A stretch of DNA of 64,000 nt from Litoribrevibacter albus (GCF_030159995.1 NZ_BSNM01000027.1:186001-250000); one strand, 5' to 3'; counted from the first letter of the stretch, positions 49,688-58,541 are shown. Notes: generated by a model from the sequence alone, not told the origin. Translations and numbers: made by a program.

Positions 49688-50857
49688 TTAAGCCCCCATC
49701 ACCTGACGCTTTCTATAGTCGACAAGATCAGCCAGGTAAGTCTGCTCTTTCTCAGTCAAAACACCACTGCCCATAAGCTCCGAATACAAAGACTTAATCG
49801 AATACTTATTTAACGCATTAATGCCATTTTCATTGAGCGCATCCATCAAGCGATCTTTACCCAAGTAAAATGCCATTGCGACAATAAAGCGCCGCTTAGA
49901 ACCCTTCCTAACGCCACCAAACTCATTAAGTAACCACAGATAGTAGCGAACACCCAAATCCATATTATCTTTAGGATCCAACAAGTACGTGAAAGATTCT
50001 TCATCCAGCAATAATTCAGGCTGTACAGCCATCACACTATCAAGAGACAAACCTAACAAGCCAAATCTCTCTCCATCGGCCGCCGCCATATTGTTACGAG
50101 TCGCTGCAAATGAAATGGCTTGCATCACTTGCTGATCACTCTTAGAAGACAAGCCACTTTCTTTAAATTCATTCAACAACCAAGCAGGCAAAGACCTGAA
50201 TCTCTGAGGAAGTGGAATAATAAAATCAGTAGTCAAACCACCTAATTTCACAGAAGGAACAGAGGACGCTACCGTCGGGTAACGCACATACGCCTTGGAA
50301 AGCAAACTTGCTTTTACTTTATTAATGGTACGGTCAGATGGGTTAGCCGTTTTAAAGAGCGCCCCCATCAATAAACTACTACCACGAGGCTTTGTCTTGG
50401 CAAACAATTCCTTAAACGAAGGATCTTCTGCAAACGCTTCCATGACCGTCTTACGCAGAATCTCATCCAGTTGCTCTTCCGCATGCTTTCTCAACGCAGT
50501 ATGCAAGCCCATCCCCGAGACATCCAAACCATCCAGTTTTTTGTGTTGGATAGAAAGCTCAATACGGGATTTTTTATAGTCCAACTGACGTCGAATCAAC
50601 CAATCCTGCGAATAGCTAACCCAGTGAGTCGTGTCCGTCGTTAACACTTCCGGCCAGTGCTTAGCAATTTGAGATCGATAGATATTCTGCGATTTCTTAA
50701 ACTTGGTCTTAACACCAAACTTCTGTTCTTTGAGATCTTCAATGGTGATATTCGCCGTAGCTGATTTATCCTTACCACGCGTAGACACCACTTTTTCTTC
50801 TGACAAAACGCTCATTGAAAAGAGCATTAGCAATACTGAAATAAATAGTTTCTTCAT
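49688..50857 (-). CDS. MltC-like protein lacking the catalytic glutamate
   Basis: A 389-residue exported protein (signal peptide about 1-19, no lipobox). It has the architecture of murein transglycosylase C: an N-terminal MltC_N-like region (about 75-220; WVSYSQDWLIRRQLDYKKSRIEL) and a C-terminal SLT-like domain (about 255-370; LDPKDNMDLGVRYYLWLLNEF aligns with MltC FDPASNIDTGTAYLAML). The catalytic block of MltC (AIMQTESSFNP) reads AISFAATRNNM here, so the catalytic Glu is Ala, and the later AYNGG reads AFYLG. It should not cleave glycan by the usual mechanism and may bind peptidoglycan or regulate a true lytic enzyme. It is monocistronic. Confidence 0.72.
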   Translation of the reverse strand: MKKLFISVLLMLFSMSVLSEEKVVSTRGKDKSATANITIEDLKEQKFGVKTKFKKSQNIYRSQIAKHWPEVLTTDTTHWVSYSQDWLIRRQLDYKKSRIELSIQHKKLDGLDVSGMGLHTALRKHAEEQLDEILRKTVMEAFAEDPSFKELFAKTKPRGSSLLMGALFKTANPSDRTINKVKASLLSKAYVRYPTVASSVPSVKLGGLTTDFIIPLPQRFRSLPAWLLNEFKESGLSSKSDQQVMQAISFAATRNNMAAADGERFGLLGLSLDSVMAVQPELLLDEESFTYLLDPKDNMDLGVRYYLWLLNEFGGVRKGSKRRFIVAMAFYLGKDRLMDALNENGINALNKYSIKSLYSELMGSGVLTEKEQTYLADLVDYRKRQVMGA

Positions 50858-51206
50858 TAGTTACTTTCTTGAAAAGGGTAAACCAATCTCGTCCCGCCCC
50901 GAGTCATCCTTAATCTTAGTATAAACCGATTACCCCACCCACGCAGGTTAAAGCCACACGCATTAACCAAACTAGACAAGAAGGACACAAAATACCAAAC
51001 AGCTATCAGATTTATAGCTCCGTTCGAGAGATATCAAGTCAAGAGTTCGACTTAAAATGCCACACATTTACACTTATTTACATCAAAACCCGACAGGTGA
51101 ACACAGATTCATTGGTAATAGAGATTTTCAGTGTCTAGATTGAAGAAAACCATTGGATAAACCACTGGATTTCATCAGCACTCTCATTGGCTTCACTCTT
51201 TACCCT
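50858..51206. other. Non-coding divergent region
   Basis: These 349 bases separate the MltC-like gene (minus) from an unknown plus-strand gene. No further gene, RNA or clear repeat is seen. A minus-strand ribosome site (AAGAAAG) precedes the MltC-like gene. Promoters for both sides must lie here, but no convincing pair stands out. Confidence 0.5.
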
Positions 51207-52052
51207 ATGAATATAATCTCTTATCTCAACGACCCATACTCTATTGCTCAAACCATCGAGCATATCGCCAAGCTTTTAAGCCAACACACATCCATCGTAA
51301 AAGATCACACATCTGCACAAGGCATCTTACCATTACGTTTCGGAGAGCTGGACAATCAAGGAAACTTCTTAGAATTTAAAATCCCAAAACAGTTCAAACT
51401 CACTTACTCAACCAAAAAGAAAGTAACTTCAGAACTGCTCTACTTTGATATCCTCACCAGACAGAATCAGTTTGATACAGCACTCAGCACTCTGTGTGAC
51501 ACCATAACAGAGTACAACAGAAATCATCGACCACTTTGGTCTGATAGCTCTTCTTTTTTTGGGATCAACATATTAATCCCACTGGTACTAAAGAATGAAG
51601 CCCACATTCCAATGCTGATACACTTCTTATCCAGCACCGACCTCCATAAAGAAAAATCACTAACAGAAGATCTCAACCGAGTATTTCAGACTCACGGCTG
51701 GACCACTAAAACACTCGAACTGTTAGCCGCCAGAGCCACTATTATTGAAGGCAAATGCGGCCAAAAACAGATAAAACATTTATTACGGGAAGGAGCACTT
51801 CTTCAACACCTTCAGTCCGACCTCAACCAAAATATCCTACTGGAAAAAATCACCGAATTTGCTTTGCTCAACTATTCAGAGCAAGAAGGAGAAAACACCC
51901 CAAAAACCATCATTACGCAAGCATTAAAATCATTCAAAGGGGTTTCAGATACGCTCACCTATAAATGTAAATTCCTTCAAAGGAGCTTTGTTGAACACTT
52001 CCCAAACTACTTACCATGTAGCTCACACTTATTTAACGGACATGACCGGTAA
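51207..52052 (+). CDS. Unknown 281-residue protein
   Basis: I do not recognise a family. ATG 51207 (MNIISYLNDPYSIAQ) is preferred over a TTG 18 codons upstream, although neither has a strong ribosome site. The product is soluble, mostly helical and moderately rich in Leu, Lys, Thr and His, with no signal peptide or membrane segment. The base composition is more AT-rich than that of the neighbours, and codon choice is relaxed, which may indicate a recently acquired or fast-evolving gene. It is followed by the ACBP-domain gene 143 bases downstream. Confidence 0.6.
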   Translation: MNIISYLNDPYSIAQTIEHIAKLLSQHTSIVKDHTSAQGILPLRFGELDNQGNFLEFKIPKQFKLTYSTKKKVTSELLYFDILTRQNQFDTALSTLCDTITEYNRNHRPLWSDSSSFFGINILIPLVLKNEAHIPMLIHFLSSTDLHKEKSLTEDLNRVFQTHGWTTKTLELLAARATIIEGKCGQKQIKHLLREGALLQHLQSDLNQNILLEKITEFALLNYSEQEGENTPKTIITQALKSFKGVSDTLTYKCKFLQRSFVEHFPNYLPCSSHLFNGHDR

Positions 52053-52195
52053 AGGATTACTAGGTAGTCTTTTCTAATTTATTTCTGCATGCTTACAGCC
52101 AATTTATTTTCCAAAAAGCTTATGGCTATCTATTTCACGTAATCAGTACGCGCACATTGATAGCCTAAACGCTTGCCACCCAATGAGAGCATCGC

Positions 52196-52741
52196 ATGAA
52201 ACTGTTTGATCTTATCCCCCAAAAGTTATCTGATCTGCTACCACCCACCTTAAACCAAGACATTCCTGCGCCTATTGATCAAGTAGCAGAACAAGTCCTA
52301 GAGGTCGGAAAATTGGCTGGTTACGCAGGCATTGGTTTAGCCATCAAAACTCGTGATTACGCTAAAAACACGCTTAATGAATTGATTGAGATTGGAGAAC
52401 AAGCACTCGGCGAAACTCCAACACAGACAACAGCACAAGAAGAAACATCCAGCGAAGTACCTGCACCTCAAGAGCCCGCTAAACCTAGCCTCGAAGAACT
52501 ATTTTCAGATGCATCAGAAAACATCAAGACCCTGACATCAAAACCGGACAACGCGACATTAGGCGAGCTCTACGCCCTGTATAAGCAAGCCACCATTGGC
52601 GATATCTCAGGCAAACGCCCTGGCATCACCAAAGTTGCAGATCGTTATAAGTTTGATGCCTGGAACAGAAAGAAAGGCATGGATAGAGACATTGCCAAGC
52701 AGGCATACATTGAAAAAGTCGAATCACTGTTAGCTAGCTGA
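52196..52741 (+). CDS. Acyl-CoA-binding (ACBP) domain protein
   Basis: A 181-residue protein. The last 85 residues form an acyl-CoA-binding domain: the signatures LYALYKQATIGDI (about 125-137) and KRPGITKVADRYKFDAWNRKKGM (about 141-163) carry the tyrosine/lysine positions that hold the CoA phosphate in ACBPs. The first about 65 residues are an amphipathic helical region (VGKLAGYAGIGLAIKTRDYAKN), followed by a Pro/Glu/Thr linker (about 75-100). ACBPs are common in eukaryotes and scattered in bacteria. They shuttle long-chain acyl-CoA. It is convergent with a WS/DGAT gene 55 bases away, whose substrate is acyl-CoA. The helical extension could bind membranes or lipid droplets (inference). Confidence 0.85.
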   Translation: MKLFDLIPQKLSDLLPPTLNQDIPAPIDQVAEQVLEVGKLAGYAGIGLAIKTRDYAKNTLNELIEIGEQALGETPTQTTAQEETSSEVPAPQEPAKPSLEELFSDASENIKTLTSKPDNATLGELYALYKQATIGDISGKRPGITKVADRYKFDAWNRKKGMDRDIAKQAYIEKVESLLAS

Positions 52742-52795
52742 CACTAGCCAGATTGATGACATTTCGAACAAAGGGGCGTTAAGCCCCTTTGATCA

Positions 52796-54343
52796 TTATT
52801 GAGAACTGTCTAGCCCTACCGCACCTTTGGCCTTCTCCAGAACCTCATCCCAGATACTCTTCGTCAACACCACCGGCAACTCCGAACGTCCTTCAGTAGG
52901 ATCTGAATCCACTGATGTCACTGACGACTTTTCTATCGCCACTTCCAAATCATTCAACGCAATACCAATGGCATCCGTCATGATTTGCATATCTGGCATC
53001 ACTTCCGGTGTAGAGGTGACAGCAATGTCGACAACACCGTTATAGCTTAAAGCAACAATCACTAATCCTAAGCCATCAAATAAAGGTGCAGAATTACTTT
53101 GCGACTCCAACTTCGCCGAGCCAAGATACAAAGGTCTTTGCGGCCCAGGTACGTTAGTGATCGACAAGTTATAGATCGGAGAATGACGATCCGCCAAGTG
53201 CAGACCGGAATACAACCGGCTGGCCAAAGCCAACGTTGTCGTCGGAATAATCTCCGTCAAACTGTCGGCACTGATCGCGTGGTTATATACCTTGGAGCTG
53301 GAAACACTTTTATGAATGGTCAGAAGTCGCTCTACAGGATTTTCAATGTGCGTGCCAAGACGCACCAAAGTAGCAGACATCTGATTTCCAAAAGAGGCAT
53401 GAATGGTTCGTGAACGGACTGACAGCGGTGAAAACGCAATCAAGGATTTACGCGGCAGGTTTCGCTTAAAGTTCAGGTAATGCCGCAATGCGCCTGAACA
53501 AATCGTTAAAATCACATCATTAACGGTAGCACCATCTACCGCATCACGAACGGCCTTAATACGACTCATATCTAGCGCTTTATGACCAAATACCCGACGA
53601 CATGAGATCGAACCATTAAACGGCGTATGCGGCGCACTGAACAAACCAGGTTGATTTCCAGAACTCTCGACCAAACGCTTCTTCAACATGGTATTGGTAA
53701 GATTGGATAAAAACTCCCGCGCCAACTGCCCCAACTGCCCCAACTGCGCCATTTGGGATGCTTTCTTTTTGTAGGACTTCAAAAGAAGCTCAGTTTCCGT
53801 TGGTAGTTCTTCCGGCCTCCATTCCCGCGCAATCTCGGAACGGGACAAATTAGGCTCAACATCCAGAAGCGCACTGATCATCTCCTCACCGGAAATATTA
53901 TCAATGGCACAATGATGAAGCTTAAATATGACGGCAAAACGATGCGAACCAAATTCTTCCTCATCGAAACCATCCACAAATATAGCTTCCCAAAGCGGTT
54001 TATCACGCTCCAACGGCTTTGCAAACTCCGCCGCTGCCATGTTGACCAACTTCTTACGATTCGACGGTTTCCCCAGAGGAACATGTAATAGATGGTTATC
54101 CACATGAAAATCAGGGTCATCCACCCAATAAGGGTTATCGAGTTTGAGAGGTACTTCAATGATGCGCTGACGGAAAAAACGCGCGATATGGAGACGAGAT
54201 AAAATCAGCTCTCTGAACTGGGCAAACGTAAAATCCTGACCGGTTTCACTATTATCAAACAGGTACAAACCACCAACATGCATTGGTGTATGTTCTGTTT
54301 CTAGAAAATAGAACGAAGCGTCAAGAGAAGAAAGCTGCTGCAT
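52796..54343 (-). CDS. Wax ester synthase/diacylglycerol acyltransferase
   Basis: A 515-residue WS/DGAT. It esterifies acyl-CoA with fatty alcohols or diacylglycerol to store wax esters or triacylglycerol at the inner membrane. The start at ATG 54343 (MQQLSSLDASFYFLETEHTPMHVGG, the family N-terminus) has AGGGA about eight bases upstream; the longer frame adds a hydrophobic tail. The active-site motif reads HHCAIDN (canonical HHxxxDG, so the last Gly is Asn). Other landmarks are TVNDVILTICSGALRHYL, the PLSVRS-type block and NLSITNVPGPQRPLYLGSA. ACBP, acyltransferase and acyl-CoA synthetase genes nearby support neutral-lipid storage. Confidence 0.93.
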   Translation of the reverse strand: MQQLSSLDASFYFLETEHTPMHVGGLYLFDNSETGQDFTFAQFRELILSRLHIARFFRQRIIEVPLKLDNPYWVDDPDFHVDNHLLHVPLGKPSNRKKLVNMAAAEFAKPLERDKPLWEAIFVDGFDEEEFGSHRFAVIFKLHHCAIDNISGEEMISALLDVEPNLSRSEIAREWRPEELPTETELLLKSYKKKASQMAQLGQLGQLAREFLSNLTNTMLKKRLVESSGNQPGLFSAPHTPFNGSISCRRVFGHKALDMSRIKAVRDAVDGATVNDVILTICSGALRHYLNFKRNLPRKSLIAFSPLSVRSRTIHASFGNQMSATLVRLGTHIENPVERLLTIHKSVSSSKVYNHAISADSLTEIIPTTTLALASRLYSGLHLADRHSPIYNLSITNVPGPQRPLYLGSAKLESQSNSAPLFDGLGLVIVALSYNGVVDIAVTSTPEVMPDMQIMTDAIGIALNDLEVAIEKSSVTSVDSDPTEGRSELPVVLTKSIWDEVLEKAKGAVGLDSSQ

Positions 54344-54672
54344 AGAAAGCATCCCTGAAAACAAAAACAGCACAAGTATCAATCAATTTTATCAAAGAAT
54401 TGTTTCAACCACCTGTAAAAGTATTATCAATCTATGAATAAAGAAGACAACTGTGTCAGAAATAACACTTTGAAACATTTTGTTACATTCTCACAAAAAT
54501 TTGCTTGAATATCTATGTCAATGTCAGTAGCTTAGTAACTTAAGAGATGGAAAATAGAGCTATTACTCTATCTAGTGAAGAATGTAGTCGCACAGCCATT
54601 TCATCAATGATGCGATTACTCCTTCATACGACATCCAGCAGTTCTCAATCACCGCAGTAATGGTATATCAGG
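54344..54672. other. Divergent promoter region of WS/DGAT and acyltransferase
   Basis: These 329 bases are AT-rich and have no gene. They should contain the promoters of the WS/DGAT gene (minus) and the acyltransferase-SDR pair (plus). A loose near-inverted pair, AGAGCTATTACTCT, sits at about 54556-54569. No strong consensus promoter could be assigned. Confidence 0.45.
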
Positions 54673-55503
54673 ATGATGCGAAAACTCATTAAGAGCCTTG
54701 TGGTCTCTAAGGATCTAGAGTCACACATCGACAAAATGCCTAAAGAAGTCGGTTCCTTAGGCTACGATGCTTGGGGTTTTAACAGCGACATTAACAAGAT
54801 TGGCGTCGCTCTTTTCAAAAAGCTTTACGATCACTACTTCCGAGTAGAAGCCGACGGTTTAGAAAATATTCCAAAAGATGGCCCTTGCCTGATTATCGCC
54901 AACCACAGTGGGCAGTTACCTCTGGATGGTACGCTTATCGGCATTGCGATGGAGATGAACCCTCACTCTCCAAGAGCTCCAAGAGCCATGATCGAGCGTT
55001 TCTTTCCAACCGTTCCTTTCCTTGGAAACCTACTTAACTCCGTTGGTGCAGTCATTGGCGATCCTCTTAATTGCGCTAAGATGCTAGAACGAGGCGAAGC
55101 CGTGATTGTCTTCCCGGAAGGGATTAGAGGGTCAGGAAAGCTCTACAACAAGCGCTATCAATTACAGCGTTTTGGTAACGGTTTCATGCACTTAGCAATG
55201 AAGTATAACGCCCCGATTATTCCTGTGGGTGTTGTCGGCTGTGAAGAAACCATTCCGGCCATCGCCAATGTTAAGCCCCTCGCCAAGCTTCTTCATGTTC
55301 CTTATGTTCCAATTGCCTTGCCGTTTATTTTCCCGGCGAAAGTTCATCTAAACTTCGGCAAGCCAATGCATTTCAATCATGACCAGAATGAAACCGGTCG
55401 AGAAATCACAGAACAAGAAGTAACCAAGCAAGTAGAGCAAGTCAAATCCGCTATTCGCGGTTTGATTAACAAAGGTTTGGCGGAAAGAAAACGGATCTTC
55501 TAA
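54673..55503 (+). CDS. PlsC-like lysophospholipid acyltransferase family protein
   Basis: A 276-residue acyltransferase of the PlsC/AGPAT superfamily. The first block is IIANHSGQLPLDG (about 74-86, H-x6-D spacing as in the DGAT/TMEM68-like branch rather than H-x4-D), followed by FFPTVPFLGNLLNSVGAVIG, the FPEGIRGSGK block (about 153-162) and APIIPVGVVG. It transfers acyl groups to lysolipids or glycerol lipids at the cytosolic face of the membrane. There is no obvious transmembrane helix. The SDR gene starts two bases after its stop codon, so the two are co-translated. It is divergent from the WS/DGAT gene and probably part of the same lipid programme. Confidence 0.87.
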   Translation: MMRKLIKSLVVSKDLESHIDKMPKEVGSLGYDAWGFNSDINKIGVALFKKLYDHYFRVEADGLENIPKDGPCLIIANHSGQLPLDGTLIGIAMEMNPHSPRAPRAMIERFFPTVPFLGNLLNSVGAVIGDPLNCAKMLERGEAVIVFPEGIRGSGKLYNKRYQLQRFGNGFMHLAMKYNAPIIPVGVVGCEETIPAIANVKPLAKLLHVPYVPIALPFIFPAKVHLNFGKPMHFNHDQNETGREITEQEVTKQVEQVKSAIRGLINKGLAERKRIF

Positions 55504-55505
55504 CC

Positions 55506-56489
55506 ATGACAACCAAAAGCAAGAAAGAATTAGACGTACCAAAAAGCAGCGCCTCCATTGATCAAACCAAGCAAATCCTGATCACAGGAGCTGGCGGCGC
55601 ACTTGCTCAACATGTGATTTCCATTCTGAAGCGCGAATACCGAATCGTTGCTGTAGATTTCCGTAGACGCGTAGAACTTGGTGAAGACATTCCAAGTTAC
55701 AAAGTGGATTTCAACAAACGTGGCTTCGAAGATATTTTCAGAACCTATGAGTTTGATGGCGTACTGCATCTGGGCCGAATGGGTCTGCACGAAGCAAACC
55801 GTACCCGTCGCTACAACATGAACGTACTTGGCACACAGAAACTCTTCAACCTGTGCCTTAAATACAACGTACATCAGGTATTAGTGCTATCTACTCACCA
55901 CGTATACGGTGCGGACGCCTATAATCCGGCACTGCTGGACGAGACCTTCCCACTGAAAGCTTCAGAATTAACCCAGGATCTGGTCGACTCCGTTGAGCTT
56001 GAAAACTTATCCACCATTTACAAGTGGAAACACCCGGATTTGCACATCACAATTCTGCGTCCATGCAACATTGTTGGGCCTGGCGTAAGAAACACCATCT
56101 CGATGCTACTTTCTCAAAAGTACGCACCGATTCTGTTTGGTTTCTCACCATTGATGCAGTTCATTCACGTGGAAGACATGGCAGAAGCCATTGCCACGGC
56201 ATTCAGTCAGAATCGGCCAGGTATATATAACGTCGCCCCCGATGACTGGGTTTCGTATCAGGATGCTTTGGTGGAATGTGGATGTAATCGCTTACCGATA
56301 CTGTCGATTCCACCATCGCTACCTAAATTTGTTGCGAAATTCATGAACACCCGCTCCTTCCCTGAGTATTTGGTGAATTATTTCAAATACCCGGTAATCA
56401 TTGACGGCTCTCTATTCAGAGAGAGTTTTAAGTGGAAGCCAGGGCGCAGTTTGGAAGAGATCTTCTCGTATTATCGAGAAGTGAAATAA
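55506..56489 (+). CDS. NAD-dependent epimerase/SDR-family protein
   Basis: A 327-residue extended SDR protein. The NAD(P) motif is ITGAGGALAQHV (about residues 27-38), and VLHLGRMG and VLVLSTHHVYGADAYNP follow. The catalytic Tyr is likely in HHVYGADA, but the usual YxxxK pair is not clear: the expected lysine region reads TQDLVDSVELENL. It may therefore bind NAD without normal dehydrogenase chemistry, as in some NAD-dependent lipid-associated SDRs. It is translationally coupled to the acyltransferase upstream. Such SDR-acyltransferase pairs recur in lipid-accumulating proteobacteria (remembered context), suggesting a lipid-modifying role. A terminator follows. Confidence 0.85.
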   Translation: MTTKSKKELDVPKSSASIDQTKQILITGAGGALAQHVISILKREYRIVAVDFRRRVELGEDIPSYKVDFNKRGFEDIFRTYEFDGVLHLGRMGLHEANRTRRYNMNVLGTQKLFNLCLKYNVHQVLVLSTHHVYGADAYNPALLDETFPLKASELTQDLVDSVELENLSTIYKWKHPDLHITILRPCNIVGPGVRNTISMLLSQKYAPILFGFSPLMQFIHVEDMAEAIATAFSQNRPGIYNVAPDDWVSYQDALVECGCNRLPILSIPPSLPKFVAKFMNTRSFPEYLVNYFKYPVIIDGSLFRESFKWKPGRSLEEIFSYYREVK

Positions 56490-56520
56490 CCTTCATCACT
56501 CACACTACAGCAATGAAAGA

Positions 56521-56542
56521 GGCTCCTGAATGGAGCCTTTTT
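56521..56542 (+). terminator. Intrinsic terminator of the acyltransferase-SDR operon
   Basis: A GGCTCC/GGAGCC stem (56521-56526 with 56532-56537) with loop TGAAT is followed by five T. Confidence 0.8.
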
Positions 56543-56600
56543 AATATCTAAATGATTCGTGAATGCTTAAAGCGTTAGCTGGTGCTTTTTGTTAGACCGA

Positions 56601-57578
56601 TTAATGCCTGAAATGAATCACCACACCCACCGCCTGATCCAGAGTTAAATCAAACTCTTTCATCAAGTAGTCCACCTCAATTTGCTCAGAACTGGATAAC
56701 TCCAAATGCAACTGTGGATACTCCGTCACACCCGCCTTTGCTCGATCAGCAACCGCCTGATACTTCTTTTCACGCCGCTCTCTGCGCCGCTGCCGCTCTT
56801 GTTCTTTAATCAACTGAACAAACGAAGAGGCGAAAATACCGGCAGGCATTGCAGCAACCCCCACCCCACACACAATCACTAACGAGCCAAAGATCTTGCC
56901 ACCTAAAGTAATCGGAGTCACATCACCATAACCGACGGTGGTTAAGGTCACTAACGCCCACCACATCGCGGCGGGAATACTGCCAAAAGCAACTGGCTGG
57001 GCTTTATGCTCAAAGATATACACACCCGCTGCGGCCACAAACGTCAGCGACAAAATCACGAACAATGCCGCCAATAGAATGCGTTTATTCTCTTGATACA
57101 CACGCAGCAGGATTGTTAATGAGGTCGAGTAGCGCGTTAACTTGAGCAAGCGCGCCATCGCAAACAACTTCAAGATTCGTAAGTCAGAAAATTCAGAGCT
57201 GGGCAGAACAAAAATCAGAGCAAAAGGCAGGAATGCAAATAGATCCACCAGCCCCATCGACGAAAAGATATAGTCTCGCCGCCGCTGCCATTCGGTTCGC
57301 ATCTTATTTTCATGGGGCATTTCCGCCGCCACCCAAATACGCATCCCGTACTCAATGGCAAAAAACACCACCAAAACCTGGCTCGACACCCAATACCATT
57401 CCTTCATTTGTAAACCGTATTGAGGAATCGAACCGATGATCACTTCAATGATATTCAAAACGATGACGGTAGCGATAAATACAGAAATCGCGACTGACAC
57501 CTTATTTTCAAGACTCGGCTCATTGAGATACCGATACCAGCGAGATCGCCGTTCAAAGGGAGAATTTGGTAAGGCCAT
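56601..57578 (-). CDS. Voltage-gated-type potassium channel
   Basis: A 325-residue inner-membrane channel. Six transmembrane helices lie at about 35-255. The fourth (SDLRILKLFAMARLLKLTRYST) carries spaced Arg/Lys like a voltage sensor. The selectivity filter TLTTVGYGDVTP is intact (about 213-224), with a pore helix WWALVT before it. The C-terminal tail is a basic coiled coil (RQRRRERREKK) and a short end. It is a member of the Kv-like VIC superfamily of bacteria, passing K+ on depolarisation. The gene is alone, convergent with the SDR gene and divergent from the small envelope protein. Confidence 0.92.
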   Translation of the reverse strand: MALPNSPFERRSRWYRYLNEPSLENKVSVAISVFIATVIVLNIIEVIIGSIPQYGLQMKEWYWVSSQVLVVFFAIEYGMRIWVAAEMPHENKMRTEWQRRRDYIFSSMGLVDLFAFLPFALIFVLPSSEFSDLRILKLFAMARLLKLTRYSTSLTILLRVYQENKRILLAALFVILSLTFVAAAGVYIFEHKAQPVAFGSIPAAMWWALVTLTTVGYGDVTPITLGGKIFGSLVIVCGVGVAAMPAGIFASSFVQLIKEQERQRRRERREKKYQAVADRAKAGVTEYPQLHLELSSSEQIEVDYLMKEFDLTLDQAVGVVIHFRH

Positions 57579-57948
57579 ACAAACGAATCAAATCAACTTC
57601 CAATGTTCATCAATGCCGGAAACGACATTAACCATTCTGAATTGATTGAACCACCTACGTGATTCAACGAGTACATTGAACAATCCACACCGATAAACTA
57701 TCAGTGCGAATAAGACATCAACGCGGATAAAAACATCCAGATATCTCAATACCAGAAACAAGGCTCCGACCTGGACACAGACATTCTTACTTGCTCATCA
57801 TAACCAAAGGAGTACGCATGATGAAAGCCGCCTGCAGGTATTCCGTTCTTGCTTAACGCTAATCGTGCCCTTAGAGTTAGCACTGCTCTAAACAGTTCCA
57901 AAGAATAAATTATAGAGTGGCTTTAAGAATAATTACTACGGAGTTTCA
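57579..57948 (+). other. Leader region of the small envelope protein gene
   Basis: These 370 bases hold no annotated gene of normal size. They contain a 12-codon reading frame with a strong ribosome site (57818-57856, given separately), followed by short inverted pairs: TTAGAG (57871-57876) with CTCTAA (57886-57891), and the overlapping alternative GCTAA (57858-57862) with TTAGC (57877-57881). The two stems exclude one another, as in attenuation leaders, but they are only five and six bases long. Confidence 0.4.
57818..57856 (+). CDS. Possible 12-residue leader peptide
   Basis: A tiny frame encoding MMKAACRYSVLA ends at TAA 57854-57856. An AAAGGAG ribosome site (57806-57812) is placed five bases before the first ATG (eight before the second), better than most sites in this window. 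It lies 92 bases upstream of the envelope protein gene. No run of a single amino acid is present, so classic amino-acid attenuation is unlikely; coupling or regulatory stalling is possible. It could be chance. Confidence 0.4.
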   Translation: MMKAACRYSVLA

Positions 57949-58449
57949 ATGAAAAAGCTGACGTCCGCCTTTTACATCCTACTTTTTTTGCCTTTGATTA
58001 CCTTCGCCAATGAAGAAACAGACAAACAATACGGTGTGATTTTAGGTGGTTTCTCTTATCACTGGAGTGAAGAACCTAAAGACAAGGCAGGCAACGAGAA
58101 AGACTTTAATGAAACCCACAACACGGTGGGTGGTCTGGTTCGATTCTACGAAGAAGACAACACCGAAATAGACTGGGCCGCCACTGTATTCACCGACTCT
58201 TACGATGAGTCCGCCTGGGCAGTGCGAAGAACCTGGGGTAAAGCCTACCAGTTTGAACACCTAAAGGTGGTGCCCAAAATAGCAGGCATGATCACCAAAA
58301 AGCGGACTTCCTACAAAGACGACGAATCCAAAATATTTCCCGCCATCGCCCCGATGATGTACGTGGGTAACGAACACTTCGGTGCCGAGTTCTTGCTCTT
58401 CCCGTGGTTTGATGGCTTTGCCTATGTGGAATTCGAGCTGCTTTACTAA
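57949..58449 (+). CDS. Unknown exported protein, possibly small outer-membrane barrel
   Basis: A 166-residue protein with a clear signal peptide (MKKLTSAFYILLFLPLITFA, cleavage before NEE). The mature part has alternating beta-strand patterns and ends in an aromatic-rich segment (FDGFAYVEFELLY), typical of outer-membrane beta-barrels that end in an aromatic residue. The size (about 146 mature residues) fits an eight-stranded barrel such as PagP, but no PagP active-site pattern can be confirmed. The ribosome site CGGAG lies seven bases before the start. It is a single gene, preceded by a structured leader. Confidence 0.6.
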   Translation: MKKLTSAFYILLFLPLITFANEETDKQYGVILGGFSYHWSEEPKDKAGNEKDFNETHNTVGGLVRFYEEDNTEIDWAATVFTDSYDESAWAVRRTWGKAYQFEHLKVVPKIAGMITKKRTSYKDDESKIFPAIAPMMYVGNEHFGAEFLLFPWFDGFAYVEFELLY

Positions 58450-58541
58450 GTCCTTTTAAGAGCGCCTTTACTCAGCCATATACTGAAAGCCAGAACCAAG
58501 CACATCTAAACAAACAAGCCAAACTAAACGAATGGCCCCGA

